A stretch of 64,000 nt of DNA from Ciona intestinalis (Eukaryota > Chordata > Ascidiacea > Phlebobranchia > Cionidae). Position numbers and translations under genes: made by a program. The stretch covers positions 77,946 through 141,945 of the forward strand of contig NW_004190347.2 of assembly GCF_000224145.3 (NCBI RefSeq), given 5' to 3'. Each line of letters starts with the position of its first letter. Within the stretch, counting starts at the first letter, position 1. This document shows, piece by piece, positions 1 through 12,836 of this stretch. The notes under the pieces were generated by a model. The model was not told where the DNA came from. It was given only the letters and a program-made list of their open reading frames with translations, and ran no database searches.

Positions 1-240
1 TTTTATACACCTCGTGCCCGCTTACGAGTTACCACGTATGTAACTTGTTTATTCTCTCATGGCCGGGCAACGACAATCGTTATAACACGGGTGTTCTGTT
101 TCATACACCTTGTGTCAACTTAGGAATTACCACCTATGTAACTTGTTTATCCTTGCATGGTTGGGCAACGACAGTTATATAATGCGAATGTTCCATTTCA
201 TACATGTCCGTTCACGAGTTACCAACTTTTACACAATATA
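1..240. repeat. 98-bp minisatellite family, about 2.5 units
   Basis: Units contain GTTATAACACGGGTGTTC, TTTCATACACCT, GCCCGCTTACGAGTTACC and ATGTAACTTGTTTATCC. The same unit recurs at many places in the window; the array at 37110-37575 gives a 98-bp period. It lies in the intron upstream of the first visible SLC27A exon. Confidence 0.8.
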
Positions 241-259
241 AATATTATAACACCACCAG

Positions 260-1454
260 GTACTGACGGCAAAGCTGGTATGGCAGCCGTGTTAGATGTT
301 GACGATACAGTTGATCTTGAACAACTGTATGATGGTGTAGTGAGGGCGTTTGCTACGTATGCGAGACCTTTGTTTGTAAGAAAAGTTAAACATATGGAGA
401 TTACAGGTGGGAAGTGTGGGTAGGTGGCAAAGTTTTATTGGCATATGTGCTGCGTTGTTGCATCTAAATACTAACTGTATTGCATAGGCGATAAACTTTG
501 GAAAATACAGGGGAGGCAGGGATAGTTAGACACACATTCCTGTGAAACTAATTTAACCTTATTGGCTGTGTTACTGATTTATGTGTTAAGTTATTCTGTT
601 ACTTCTACTAAATGTATTGCATTATTGCATAAGCACAAAACGTGGGTGGTGTGGCTTGTGGGTTAAGTTTGCCCTGAATTTTCACTATTGAGTTCATAGG
701 CAAAAAAGTTTTTAAAAGGAGATAGATGGTTAAGAATTTCTTGAAATAAATCTAACTTATTGGTTGTAATGTTTATTTATTATTACTATGTAAAAAATTA
801 AGGGTTGGGCCACCCAATATATACATGATATGATATCTATGTTTTAATATATGATATCTATGTTTCTTATTATTGTGCCAAACTTTTGAAATGCTGGGAG
901 GCAGGGATAGTTGGACATGCATTCCTGTAAAACTAACTTATTGGTTGTAATGTCTACAGGTTAATGTGTTAAGTTATTCTGTTACTTTTGCTACCAGGCA
1001 TAATGTAAATAACCTTTTTGCGTCTCATCTGGTATAAAAATGATTCCCTGATAAAGTCTTGCTGGACGGCAGATGAATCGTTAAAAATACACCATATATT
1101 TCCGTAACAGCACATTCATATTTGGTTCCATTGTTTACTACTGATTGATGCAATGCAAAAAATCTTAAAATTTTACTCTGGTGTAGTTGGGTGGCATGTC
1201 ACCTTAGGTTCCTTTACTGTTGCAAGGGATTTTTTGTTGTAAATAAAGTGTTTGTTGTCTAACAATGACTCAACAATGGCATTTATTCCTCAACAGGAAC
1301 TCACAAAATAAAGAAAGTAGCTTTGAGAAAGGAAGGATATAATGTGAATGAAATATCCGATCCCTTGTTCTTTCTTGACGCGGCACAGAAGAAATACGTG
1401 ACACTAGATGGGGCACTTTACGCTAAGATCCTTGATGGGGGAGTCCGGGTTTAA
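260..1454 (+). CDS. SLC27A: Long-chain fatty acid transport protein, C-terminal two exons (partial)
   Basis: Two exons, 260-406 and 1297-1454, join in phase (ACA G | GA ACT) after an AG acceptor at 258-259 and a GT donor at 407. The product of this part reads TDGKAGMAAV, then LYDGVVRAFATYARPLFVRK and ITGTHKIKKVALRKEGY, and ends near the TAA at 1452. These are the hallmarks of the C-terminal domain of FATP/SLC27 acyl-CoA synthetases: the GxAGMAA segment, the P-F-R strand, the TGT(F)K motif and the DPLFFLD tail. It is closest in feel to SLC27A1/A4. Family members are membrane proteins that couple uptake of long-chain fatty acids to CoA activation. The AMP-binding core lies upstream of the window. 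The intron holds fragments of dispersed repeats (about 490-560, 880-980 and 1001-1100). An AATAAA at 1511-1516 is a plausible poly(A) signal. The exact paralogue is uncertain. Confidence 0.85.
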
Positions 1455-2045
1455 ACTTCCGCCAACAATTTGTAAAAAAATTTGGACATTTTTTTTAACA
1501 AATGCGAAAAAATAAAGGGATGCAGGAAATTTCAACAAATTTAAAAAATTTTGAAACAAAAAATTGTTTCAAAAAGTTTCCCTTTTTTTAATTTTTACTA
1601 AATTTTTTTGAATTCAGTTAGTAATATGGTCAATTTGTAATTTGCATATGGAAGTTATTTTATGTATTTTATTCAACTCAATAGTGTTTGCAAACTAAAT
1701 TGATTCCAAAGTAAACAGCTCTACCTGATAGCTTCAAAAAAAATAAATTCCGAAAAATGTCACACAAAACTAAAACTGAATAAATTTCAGACACATTTTT
1801 ATAGACACTTTTAAAGTTAAATCAAGTTATATTCACTTAACATTTCTTCAAAAATTCTTGATTTTTCAGAACTTCTAACCCAAAAAAGGGCATTTTTTAA
1901 ACATCTGCAGGAACATCTATGCTTTAACTGGTAGTTGGGAATTTTTCCTCATTTAATGATCAAAATAACCAAAAAATGGACAATTTTTACTGAATGGCTT
2001 TTTTAATTGACCGTGATTTTCAATTTCTGCATTTTAATTATCCAC
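1455..2045. other. AT-rich 3' flank of the fatty acid transporter
   Basis: Very A/T-rich sequence with no open frame or recognisable element apart from the possible AATAAA near 1511. Probably 3' UTR and intergenic spacer. Confidence 0.5.
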
Positions 2046-2495
2046 CCTGGTCTAATCACATGCCCCATGGTTCCTCACTGTAGGACCTCACCCATATAAA
2101 ATAGAATGTGCTTATACAATGTTGGGATAATGGGACAACTCTGGTCTAAATCCCAGGTTCCATGGCGCGCCTTACTGTAGGACCTCACCCATATAAAATA
2201 GAATGTGCATATACAATGTTGGGGTAATAGACAACTCTGGTCTAAATTCTAGGTCCCATGGCGTGCCTCACTGTAGGACCTCACCCATATAAAATAGAAT
2301 GTGCATATACAATGTTGGGGTAATAGACAACTCTGGTCTAAATTCTAGGTCCCATGGCGTGCCTCACTGTAGGACCTCACCCATATAAAATAGAATGTGC
2401 ATATACAATGTTGGGGTAATGGGCAAACTCTGGTCTAAATCCTAGGTCTCATGGCGTGCCTCACTGTAGGACCTCACCCATATAAAATAAAAATA
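2046..2495. repeat. 97-bp minisatellite family array, about 4 units
   Basis: Tandem units carry CCCATGGCGTGCCTCACTG, TAGGACCTCACCCATATA and TGCATATACAATGTTGGGG. This is the reverse orientation of the array at 28790-29350. A lone unit fragment lies at about 3480-3545. It sits between the convergent SLC27A and GID8 genes. Confidence 0.85.
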
Positions 2496-3163
2496 TTTCA
2501 TCCTAATACGTTATATTTAATTTGAATGTTTCTTGTTTGTAGCCACAGAAGTTTATGCAAATTTGTCGTGTAATTTTGTATTCCGTAGCGCTAATCTTAA
2601 CATCAGAAATAAATCTTCGAATGAAATTTAAGTTTCATGTTTACATTTTAATAAATTCATGTTTTTTTTTATATAAATACAGTTTATTTCATAAAGAAGA
2701 TATGCAAGGAAGGCCAGAAATTTGAGTTTGTTTGGCAGAGTTGGACTTATAGTAAACTTTATAATTAGTTTTGGGTAGTAAACGAGGCAACGTGAGTTGT
2801 TATAGCATGTTTATGTACCGTGTGTCTGCTTAGTAATATGTACCGTGTGTCTGCTTAGTAAAAAGTTTTGTCAATTCCACAGTTTTCATTTAAATAATGT
2901 TTATTTAATAAAGGTACAAATAAAACAAGCGTAGTGGGAGAGAGTTTAAAGATCTGTTTAATGTGCTAGATGTATAATTGCCACAAATATATTTCATGTA
3001 TAAGTAAAGACCCACATTACTGGTACAATACATTTGTTGGTGATTATACTAAAATAGGATAAAGTAGTTCTTCAGTTTGAAAGATATGCCAAGAAATCCA
3101 TGATAAATATTACGAATCAGCAAAACAGTTTTCTATCAATTTAGTTTTTCGCCTGGTATAATG
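2496..3163. other. Intergenic spacer without a recognised gene
   Basis: AT-rich DNA between convergent genes. It has one short direct repeat (ATGTACCGTGTGTCTGCTTAGTA twice near 2810-2860, split here only by a few bases). I see no gene in it. Confidence 0.5.
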
Positions 3164-3368
3164 TATAGTAGGGTGGGGGAGGATATGACACATTTTCATT
3201 CTATTTTCTTGTCCCATTTAGTAGTAAACATTAAACAAGGAACATTCAAAGAATTATAAAATTGTATTCTCACGACTCTAATAGACCGTTGTTAATTGTT
3301 TAAACACGATCAGGATATTTGGATATTATGTGCTAAAGAGGTGTCTGATCTCCCCCCACCCTACTATA
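3164..3368. mobile_element. MITE of the TATAGTAGGGTGGGG family
   Basis: Left end TATAGTAGGGTGGGGG and right end CCCCCCACCCTACTATA are inverted copies about 205 bp apart. There is no coding capacity. The interior (TTTAAACACGATCAGGATAT and similar) recurs in the other copies of the family. The ends TA...TA suggest a TA target duplication, typical of Tc1/mariner-type MITEs (inference). Confidence 0.75.
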
Positions 3369-3629
3369 TGTTTGCAAACACAACTACATTATCCAATGAA
3401 GTCAACCAAGGCGAATCTTTACATTGGAAAATCAAACACAAAATGTAAGTAGTAACTCAGTCTGAATATAACTGATATATTGTGCTTGGGAACCATGGCG
3501 TGTCACACAGTAGGACCTTGATCCTGTCACCCATATACAATAGAAAGAGTCAAATACAAATAGTTTTCAAATAAGATTCCACAAAAACACAAAACATTCA
3601 GATATTCGTAAATATATATAAGATTTTTA

Positions 3630-5189
3630 TTAAATCTCTCCCTTTGAAATGTCCGTCATCTTTGGATATTTAATTTTCTTTTTATCAAGTTGATCTTGCG
3701 ACCACATCAATAGTTTAACGATGCTTGCGAGCCTCGGAGCGGACACCGTGTTCTCGTAATCCATGATTGCTGCGTTTACTCTGCTCCATACCTGTGTGTT
3801 GGTGAGATTAAAGTAATACTAACTTAACTTTGTAATATTAACTATATATATAATAAGCATTGTTTCAAAAATGACGGTTATAAAAGTTTGATTTTTATAA
3901 GAATATAACAAAGAGACTTCAATTATAAAAGCCACCCCACCTTATGTCTTTGTGATTGTAGCAGCAGATCTGCGAACGGGGATTCCTCGGGTTTATCGAA
4001 CACAAGTAAAGCTAACGCTCGCTCCATATCGGACAAACACTCTGGACTGTCCTCCCCTCGTTCTGATAACTGAGTTTGAGCAAACTCGAGCGCATCTTCC
4101 ATCTTCTCAGCTCGAATTAACTCAATGAGGTGTTGTAACTGGTGGATGTGATTTGTGTTACAAGTTAAATGGATGCAACTTATTTATGCAACTGGTGGTA
4201 TGGGTTTGTATTAGAAGTGGTTGGTTGGTTGGATGAATGTAACGTAGTTATCTTTGCATGGTGGGGGCAACGACAGCGTTATAACATGAATGTTCTGTTT
4301 CATACACATTTTGATTTGGTACATGTGCTACTTTGTGGGTGATTTTTTCCGATAGCTAGACCACTGGTTTAGTGAAATTGTCAAGCGTCTCTAACTCAAG
4401 GACAAAAACACCCACAATTCACAGTAACATTGCTTGAATTTAGTATCTTTGACAAGCACTCTAACCAATGCTATGGCATTACAGTTACTACATTTAAGGA
4501 CAAATATTTGGAATTTATCTAAATAATACATCAATTTATAAGGTCTATCCACACCTCAGTGACCCCACCACACCTGAAGGTAAAAAAGTAGAATCCTGTT
4601 GTTGTCCAGGAGCTCCGGATGCATCTCGTTGATCATGGAGACTGCCAGCTCAATTGATCCGGCAAGAATAGCATCCCGGACACGAATTCTCGCATCCAAG
4701 GCAGTAAGATCAGCTCCTGATGGGATTCCCGTCTCTTCTTCAAACTTTTCAGCAGCCTCGATGATGGAAGTGAAATTTAATAAATATAAAATAATATTAA
4801 TTAAAGTATAACGACTGACATTTTCTCTGAACGTAAGGATAAATAATTTCGTTCACTCATTCAAAAACTCAATGCAAGTTATTCCTCTCTTCGTTTTTAA
4901 ATAATATGATAAATAACACTATCGTTTTTAAATAAATAAATAAAAAAGAATGTATATGTAATTTTAAAATTAAACTACTGTCTTGGTCTTACCATTTAAA
5001 ACATTTACATCAGAAACCCATAGGTTATTTAATAAATAAAGTAACATTTACCTCTTTAAAACCTTCAGTAACCAAATAATCCATGACCAATCTATTCATA
5101 ATGGCAGATTCTATATGCATGTTTCCCATCTCCTCAACCCATTTCTCTTTTTCAGTATTTGGACTCGGTTCTTCCATACTAATATCCAT
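3630..5189 (-). CDS. GID8: GID complex subunit 8 (TWA1), complete, four exons
   Basis: Coding exons on the minus strand: 5189-5052, 4756-4574, 4138-3941 and 3791-3630. Their lengths 138+183+198+162 give 226 residues, against 228 in human GID8, and all joins are in phase 0. The product contains a LisH-like start ([20 protein letters not shown]), a CTLH segment ([38 protein letters not shown]) and a CRA region ending [16 protein letters not shown]8 is the scaffold that links RanBP9/10, MAEA-RMND5 and other subunits of the CTLH/GID E3 ubiquitin ligase. The ATG at 5187-5189 is the only in-frame start with the expected N-terminal length. It is transcribed divergently from PSMA6, whose start lies about 1 kb away, and convergently with the fatty acid transporter. 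Confidence 0.95.
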
Positions 5190-5755
5190 TTTTTTATTAC
5201 TTTTATAATGTTACTGCTTATTAAAATAAATGAAAAAGTCATTATTGCTTTATTGTGGTGTTTTTGATTTGTGTTGGCCGTTTTATTTAATTTTTGGTAC
5301 TTGGTACTACATTTCAGTATAAAACTCATTTTTTACAGTTTTGTTGTAATTCACCCGTCTCATAAGCGTAAATCCGTTGCTAAACTTGCTTTTCTAAACC
5401 AAGAACTGCAGTCACTAAACAACGAAACTCCGTTTTATAAGATGTCTATATTTGTTAACTCATGCGTGGCGAATGAATGACTTGTGTTTTTGATTTTTAA
5501 TTTTTTTAATATACATTCGATAAAGGTTTTGTTTTTGCGTGAAAATAATGGTTATTTATTACTGTATTGGTATATGATAAGCACCTGTACCGTAGTTTAT
5601 GTATATCTACTATGTACTATTATGACTACTCTATCTATAACGTAAACGCATAGTTTTAGCTGGATAAGTATATTCCGTTACATTTAAGCTGTTTCTTTAG
5701 AGCATAAACATTGCATTGGTCAAATTCAGGGAAATGAAAACTAAAATATATCTTA

Positions 5756-5904
5756 GGTGCTAGTTAAGAATCCCCCCCCCCACCTTATTTGCAAACCACT
5801 AACCCCTATAACCACTAACCCCCTAACCATCAACACCTAACCCCCTAACCTAGGGGTGAGTGGTTAGCAAAAAAGGTGGGGTGGGGAGATTTTTAACTAG
5901 CACC
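5756..5904. repeat. Foldback element with CCCTAA-rich loop
   Basis: GGTGCTAGTTAAGAATCC at the left is matched by the inverted GATTTTTAACTAGCACC at the right. The arms continue through CCCACCTT...GCAAACCACTAACCCC against GGGGTGAGTGGTTAGC...AAGGTGGGG. The centre holds several CCCCTAACC units. It lies in the shared upstream region of GID8 and PSMA6. Confidence 0.7.
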
Positions 5905-6204
5905 AAATCTTATATGTTTAATTAGTGGTAAATAGCAAGTTAGCAACATCCTAGCGGTCAGGTGTCTCATTACTTAAGAGCTAAAGTGGTAGTATAGGCT
6001 GTCTGTATTGTACATGTCATATGCATTTAACATTTTCCACAACAGTATTTCCTATCTGCCCTGTATAACTTTTGAAAATGTAACCTTCATAATACCAGCA
6101 CTTTTGTAATTGTATTTTTTTGTATTCTACCTAAAAAATAAACATAAAACCAAAGTCTAACTCCATAATAATGTTCTTAAAGGTTCATATTATTTGAAGT
6201 CAAA

Positions 6205-7801
6205 ATGTCCCGTGGTAGCAGCGCTGGGTTTGACCGTCATATCACCATCTTTTCCCCCGAGGGTCGACTATACCAAGTCGAATATGCGTTTAAAGCAATC
6301 AACCAATCTGGTTTGACATCCGTTGGGGTTCGTGGCGATGAATGTTGTGTTCTTATCACACAGAAAAAAGTTCCAGATAAACTGATTGATGTCACAACCA
6401 TCACCCATATGTTCCAACTTACCCCAAATATTGGGTGCATGATGACTGGCATCATGGGTGACAGCCAATCTCAAGTCCAACGTGCAAGAAACGAAGCTAC
6501 TAACTGGAAGTATAAATACGGATACGAAATACCAGTGGATGCTCTGTGCAAACGAATGGCTGATATATCACAGGTATAATATTGGTTATCTGAAACCTTT
6601 TTTTATTACGATAAAAGACATTTGTCCACGTGCTTTAGCAATGTAAAACTCCGTTATTTGAGCATTTTTTGAGTCATATTTGAATATATTAAAATGTAAG
6701 ACCTTGAAGTTGACTGGTTTCCAAATCCATCTGTGGATGAGTTCTTTCAGTGGGCACACCATCAATGGGACCGAAGTTTTCTCATTATCATTACCCAGAA
6801 ACCCATGATGCATTAGTGACCACTAGGTTTGAATTGTAGCAATGCCAATGTCCATTAATCGTCATCCACGACCACACATAGGTTTATTAATATGGAGCAT
6901 CAAACCGGTATCCTTTGGTTACAATGTAAGCGCCTCAGCATAAAATCAACATGATTACAAAAAAAAAAAAAGTTTACAATTTGATTGTTACAGGATCTAA
7001 CAGCCGAAAAATAAATAAGTAGGCAAACATAAAACCAAACAAATATACACAAACACAATAACCAAGAGTTGCTGCTTACAGGTCTACACACAAAATGCTG
7101 AGATGCGACCACTTGGTTGTTCTATGATACTCATGGGTTGGGACGCTGAATACGATAAACCAATGCTTTATAAAGCTGACCCTGCAGGTGGGTGGGTATT
7201 AATATATGGACCAGGTTTGGGAGGTCTAATTTTAATAACTATTCTATTGCTGCCAGGCTTGTACAAGTCTGCAAAGAATTCTAAACAGGTTTTGAGTTTT
7301 ATGTGCTTGTCATAACTTGTAACTGTGATGGGAAGTGCACTTCATTCGTGACCACTCAGTTGGAGCAATTACCATTAAGAATCTTTCCTAAAACACAGAC
7401 ACGAGACACCACAACTAAACCTCTTTCCTCAACAAATAACCTATATGAATTCTATAGCCAACAACTACAATCTAACCACAGCACTTTAACAAGTAACAAA
7501 TATTAATTAACATCTTATATACGAAGGTTATTACTGTGGTTTCCGAGCCACAAGCGCTGGTGTGAAACAAACAGAAGCGAATACATTCCTTGAAAAGAAA
7601 ATAAAGAAAAAGAAAGATTCAGTTTGGAATCTTGAGAAAACCGCTGACGTCGCTCTGTCGTGCCTCACCCATATTCTATCGGCCGACTTCAAACCATCTG
7701 AGCTGGAAGTGGCAATCGTTACGAAGGAAAACCCGAAGTTTAAGGTTTTATCAGAAGCTGAGATTGATGAATATCTGACAGCCTTGGCTGAAAAGGATTA
7801 A
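6205..7801 (+). CDS. PSMA6: 20S proteasome subunit alpha type-6, complete, three exons
   Basis: Exons 6205-6573, 7082-7187 and 7527-7801 sum to 750 nt (249 residues; human PSMA6 has 246). The N-terminus [20 protein letters not shown] followed by [10 protein letters not shown] is the alpha-subunit signature that forms the H0 helix and gate of the alpha ring. Later segments [33 protein letters not shown] and [17 protein letters not shown] are typical of alpha6/iota. The C-terminus has the lysine-rich loop [11 protein letters not shown]. Alpha subunits have no catalytic threonine; the subunit acts in the 20S core in nucleus and cytosol. Intron 1 contains a tRNA-like SINE fragment. AATAAA at 7802-7807 directly follows the stop, and a second copy lies at about 7909. 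Confidence 0.96.
6790..6945 (-). repeat. tRNA-derived SINE fragment in PSMA6 intron 1
   Basis: On the minus strand the sequence has a GCGCTTACATTGTAACC segment and an AAGGATACCGGTTTGATGC segment. These match the tRNA-like head seen more clearly at 29470-29556 and 39465-39540. It is degenerate. Confidence 0.45.
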
Positions 7802-7807
7802 AATAAA

Positions 7808-8446
7808 CGCTATTAAAGTACTTACTTAAATGGAACATTGGAAAGTTCATGTATCTGCTGTTATCTACTTTGATGATATTTTGATGTTCCAATGGTAAAG
7901 TAGAAGCAAATAAATATGAACATGTTGAAAGGTTTATTTTGAAAATTTATTCCACGTTGGGGTCTTTACCACGCGTCCACTCTTATAAAATGTTTGGTGG
8001 TGGTTCGAACAAATGTCACACATTACGTAATGCATGGAAAATAGACTATAGTCATATAGAACTTATTGCATAAAAAGAAAACATTGGTACAATGATTGTT
8101 ACATTTGCGACTTAGATGATATTGGGTAATAATTTAATAATACAGGAAATCAGGCAAGAGAGCATCACAAGCAGGCATGTATGCCTGGAGACAAAAATTA
8201 TATTTTGAAAATTCATCTTTCCAATCTTTATGCAATAACAGCAACAGGCAATGATATTGCTCTAATAATTAAGAACAACAAATAGCAACAATCAAAACAG
8301 GGATATTTTATTGTATATGGGTGAGGTTAGGCACACCATGGGACCTTGGATTCGGGCAAGAGTTGGCCCATTACCTTAAAACAGCTGTATAGTTATTGAA
8401 TGTTTGAAATAAATAGCTTAATCCCTTTATAATAGAGATAAATGAC
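7808..8446. other. Spacer between convergent PSMA6 and PRMT7
   Basis: No gene seen. A single degenerate unit of the 97-bp minisatellite occurs at about 8310-8385 (ATATGGGTGAGG, CACCATGGGACCTTGGATT). 3' UTRs of both neighbours probably lie here. Confidence 0.5.
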
Positions 8447-11400
8447 CTACTGGAGATCATACTTCATATTAATATTTCCTGATTCAGGTTTGAACTCTAA
8501 ATCATAATTAACAGTTTTAGCATTGCATAATTTAATAGATTCTCTTAGAAAGAACACAGCTTGTCTGTGGTGCATGCTCCACTTTGGTGCTGAATGATCT
8601 ACATTGAATTCCCCATCTAAACTTGCAGGCAGCATACCAGTGGTTATACAGTGTTGAGTATTAGGTGTGAGCTGATACTCCATCCATAACACAATACCAT
8701 GGCAAACTTGGGCAATGCTATCAGTTAATAAGGGCAGCTTTCCAACGGATGATATCACCTTATCCGGAACGCATTGCTCAAAATCAAAGCACATTACTCT
8801 TACAGGCTTAGTGATCATAGTATTCGGGTATTCCCATAAGGCGTGAGGTTCAGGTTCATGAAACTCCTTTTTCTCCAGAGCTTCATTGATCATTTTATCC
8901 ATGGTTGAAATAGGGAATCCTTCCACTTCCCCAACAGGTGCTCTTATCTTCCATAAATCAGAGAACTCAACAGCAGCTATGCACAGATAAGCTTTACAAG
9001 GAAACACTTTACATCCAGGTGAAAGGTTGCCATCCAGCTGCGACCTGGCATACCAAAAATGCAAGTCGTGCCAAGGCAGATATGACGATGCGAAAAAAGG
9101 TTCGCCGGCGAATAATGCTATCTTAGCATTATCCAAACACTTAGAGATATCATCTGCTTCATACCTAATAACTTTCACATTATCTATTTTATTAAAATTC
9201 ACCAATTCATACAATCCTCTTTGAGCGATTGCAGATTTTTCCAGCGCGATTGTTTTCGATTCTTTCCACGTTTGTGCCGCAAACAAAGGCAACAAACTAA
9301 AATCGCTCAAGCATAAAATATTTCCTCGGACATCTAACCACTGCAGCGCATCGACTAATATATTATTTCTATGTTTATCATTCAGCATCCCTAACCGGGG
9401 TCGACTCCACAACATACGAGGTGGATAATCACATAGAGGTCGACTGCATTGTTTGTTTATGACATCACAATCATCAATATTAAACCATAATGAGTACTCG
9501 TCGTGAAAAGCCTTTAACTTGATGATATCATCCTTGTTGTAATGCATTTGATTAGGTAGAAAATAAACACTTTGTATCCAGTGATCTCTCCATTGCATAT
9601 TATGTGACGTGGGGTGACACCATATTGGTGCTGTGCTTAACATTATGTTTCCAGTTTGATCCATTTGTAAATCCCACCATGAAAGAACCACCTTGGGATT
9701 TAAACATATTAATTAAGGATGATATTAATTACAAACTCACATTACTAGTTTGTGTATGTTAAATGTACACATGGCATAAGTAAATTTACCCTGTTGAAAA
9801 GTCCTTATGAGTTTTAACATCGGCCGCTTTGTTGCTAATTTCTTTCTTTTTACTGTTTTAATTAATTTGAGCTTTTTTTATATATTCGAAGAGAAAAAGA
9901 AAACTTATATTAAATATTAACTTAGAAACATTTGACCAAAAAAATACAAAACAACAACCAACACCTGTGCGGTCCCAGATGCAGTAGACATCACTTTCGC
10001 CATTTTTGATCTCGGTTCATTCTTAAGGGCTTTGCTTCCCCACTCGAACTCAAACACCGACGTTGGTTTGCTCAAAGCCTTGAACTCATCGGTTGGAAAC
10101 TGAGTGAGTTGTATATCATGTACAGCAGGTACACCACTGCCACATACTAACTCAGGGTTTGGTTCAATTTCAATATTTTTCCCGATTTTGATTGGAAAAA
10201 GTTGGTGCCATTTTAACATCTTTTTAGATTCAACAATTTGAACAAATGTAGTTGCTTTATGTGGAACAGCAATGCAGTTTTCCTCCATTAAGTTATGGAG
10301 AGCGTGATGATAAGCATTTAAAGCACCTTCTCCAATAAGTTCGGTGTCAAATAATTCAGTTATCAGAATATTGGCCTTTTCTTTTATATCTTCCCCAAGT
10401 TTAACTTCCGTTGAATGTTTGTTGATGATTTGGATTTTTTCGAAACCGTTTTCTTTTGTTACCATTTCGGCGACTTTCGCCATGGGGGAAAACACCTGTT
10501 GTGAAAAGTAAAATAATTTTGTTATGTTTCATCAGTGTCAGCACCTAGCCACCTATATTTATAATCTTGTGAGCTATTGTAGAAATGTTAATATCAGGCC
10601 TAATTACATGGCTTTTTAAATTAAACAAAGAGATGCTTTCTTTGAGGTGAGTATATCAAACGGGATATCAAGCTGTCCTATGAGATTGATAAAATAATGA
10701 ACATTTTTAGGTGGACAGATATTTGTTTGTCCTTTTCCATAAAATTGAATCTAATGCTTGGTACAAGTAAAAACCCTTTATAATAGTCTAGTGGTTGCTG
10801 TTAGTGGTCAACAGAGAAGGAGGATTCTTTGGCATTGAAACAGAATCCTCTGACACAGATTAAATTGATGAAGAATCCTCTAGTACGTTACATATTAGGC
10901 TGGTGGAAAGTGTTACAGAGGTTGGTAGTTAGGAGTTAGCAGATAACGTAGGGAAAGGAATCTTCAATAGCACCAACGTTTTAAATAAACAAACAAGAAA
11001 TACACAATTACTTCAATAGCTGTTATAATCTCAGCTCCAGCAGTTGCTGCCATCATAGATAGTAAGCCTGTGCCGGTTCCAATGTCCAAAACTTTCGCAA
11101 CTTTTCCCCGCTTGTGCATTTCCGACACAGCTAGTTTTATTGCATCATAATACATCTTGTTACGTTCAGTGTCGTGTAGCATATCAGCGTATGAAGATCT
11201 TGCAATGTCTGGAAAAATTGAATAACAAGATAATGTGAGATTAAAAGTTAATTTTTTACATTAATACATAATGCAGTAAGTGGATTTTATTTATTTTTCC
11301 GAAAGTGAGGGAATTAAATTAATTAAAAGAACAAAGAGAATTAGAAACAAAAAGCAGTCAAAAAAATTAAAAAAAATTCATGTATTTAAAAAAAATTGTT

Positions 11401-11658
11401 TGATTAAACCAAAAATAGGAGGGAATTAGCAGGAAAAGGGCAGTCTCTAAAATACGCTAGAGTTATCAAAAAAAAATGAAAAAGGGTCAGTTAAAAGAAA
11501 AGTGTGCATATTGAAACTACCGTATAATAAATATTTAAATAACGTAAAATACCTGTAAAATAGTCGTGTTCGTCCAAATTTTCAGGTTCCCATTCCGCTT
11601 TACCCGTCACCGAATTAATAGTTTGCTTCAGCAAAAGCCGTTTCTCGTTAGAATCCAT
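8447..11658 (-). CDS. PRMT7: Protein arginine N-methyltransferase 7, complete, four exons
   Basis: Minus-strand exons 11658-11553, 11208-11012, 10495-9965 and 9691-8447 (106+197+531+1245 nt) give 692 residues, the same length as human PRMT7. Motif [16 protein letters not shown] binds S-adenosylmethionine. The double-E loop reads [12 protein letters not shown]. Segment [15 protein letters not shown], followed by later blocks such as CDYPPRMLW, belongs to the second, degenerate methyltransferase module that marks the PRMT7 tandem architecture. The enzyme makes monomethylarginine on histones and RNA-binding proteins. The start [20 protein letters not shown] is the first ATG of the first exon and matches the family N-terminus in length. 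It is divergent from KIF13, with about 1.45 kb between the starts. Confidence 0.96.
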
Positions 11659-11985
11659 TTGAACGTTGTAAAATAATTTTTATTTCATATGTTTTGCAAA
11701 AATTTTGCGCGTCAAAAACTTCCATGCCAACAACGTGACTTTTTACTAAATCAGATGCCATGTAAAAAAAAAATTTAAAATTGCCCTAAATTATTTTTCT
11801 ATAAAGAAAGTGAACTAAATGCAATATATTCCGAATCTCCTTGACATTTAAAACAAAAATTAAACATATTTGTACTACTAACTTTAAAACTTATTTTTTA
11901 ATTTAGTTATTTCATTTTAACTTAATTTTCGTTTTAAACTTTTTCACATAGAGCGCCCTTGTTTAAACTGTCACCAAAATCGAAA

Positions 11986-11993
11986 TGACGTCA
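11986..11993. promoter_or_regulatory. Palindromic CRE-like site between PRMT7 and KIF13
   Basis: A perfect TGACGTCA lies in the divergent intergenic region, 328 bp upstream of the PRMT7 start codon. CREB/ATF factors bind this palindrome in promoters. Function here is only inferred from its place. The rest of 11659-12690 is AT-rich with no gene seen. Confidence 0.3.
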
Positions 11994-12694
11994 TGGTAGT
12001 TTTTTTGTTAGCATTATATACGTGTTGATTGTAGCAGCTGGGGAAATGCGTAGTATTTTGATTAACTTACGTTTATAATAAAAAGTTTAAAAATTTAAAA
12101 AAATTAAAAAAAAATACCCCCATTTTATACACTGGTTACTTGTGAAACTATGCTATGAGATGTTTTATTAAATTACGAAATCATAAAGTTATAAACAGTA
12201 GAAATAAAATATATATATGTATATATATTGTGTTAACTTCAAACTAAAATATATATATTATATGTATATATATTTATTCAGTACTATAGAGATATACATT
12301 AGTTTTGTGTGACATTATTTTTGTGTTCATGCTCCCCTTTAACCTAGTCCTGGTCATTTATTTTAATTAATTATTTGCAAATGAATAAGAATTTTCTGTT
12401 TGTTAGGTTGAATGGTCACATTTTTTAACTCGTATAGTTTTCAGCTGTTATAATTATTTTCACTTGCTTGTTTTAATGAATGTTGTTTGTGTTTACGGTA
12501 TAATTTGGTTTAATTGCGACAATTTTTAACTCATATAACATTTGAGCACCCACAATTATTATCAACTAAGTGTTTTAACCACTGTTGTTTTGCTATTGAT
12601 TCCCTTCCATTTGTTCTATAAATAACATGATCTTCGCTTAACAACTGTTGTTTGTTATAGTTAACAACTGTTGTTTTGTTGCTATATCCTGTCT

Positions 12695-12836
12695 TAAGGT
12701 GGCTGTACACAGTATCCGACATGCGGATTGCCTGCGAAGTCGTATGCAAACCCATTACTGATTTCCGCATGCGGCAGCGAAATCCGACAAAATAGACAAA
12801 ACGGACGAATTCCGGATACTGTGTACAGCCACCTTT
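12695..12836. mobile_element. MITE of the AAGGTGGCTGTACACAG family, copy 1
   Basis: TTAAGGTGGCTGTACACAG at the left is inverted as CTGTGTACAGCCACCTTTA at the right, about 140 bp apart. The interior carries a conserved CCCATTAC...TTTCCGCATGCGGCAGCG block shared with copies at 18574, 30823 and 39186. There is no coding capacity. Confidence 0.8.

Noticed and set aside
6237-6480. Minus-strand frames opposite PSMA6 exon 1
   Set aside because: Shadows of a strongly conserved coding exon on the other strand.
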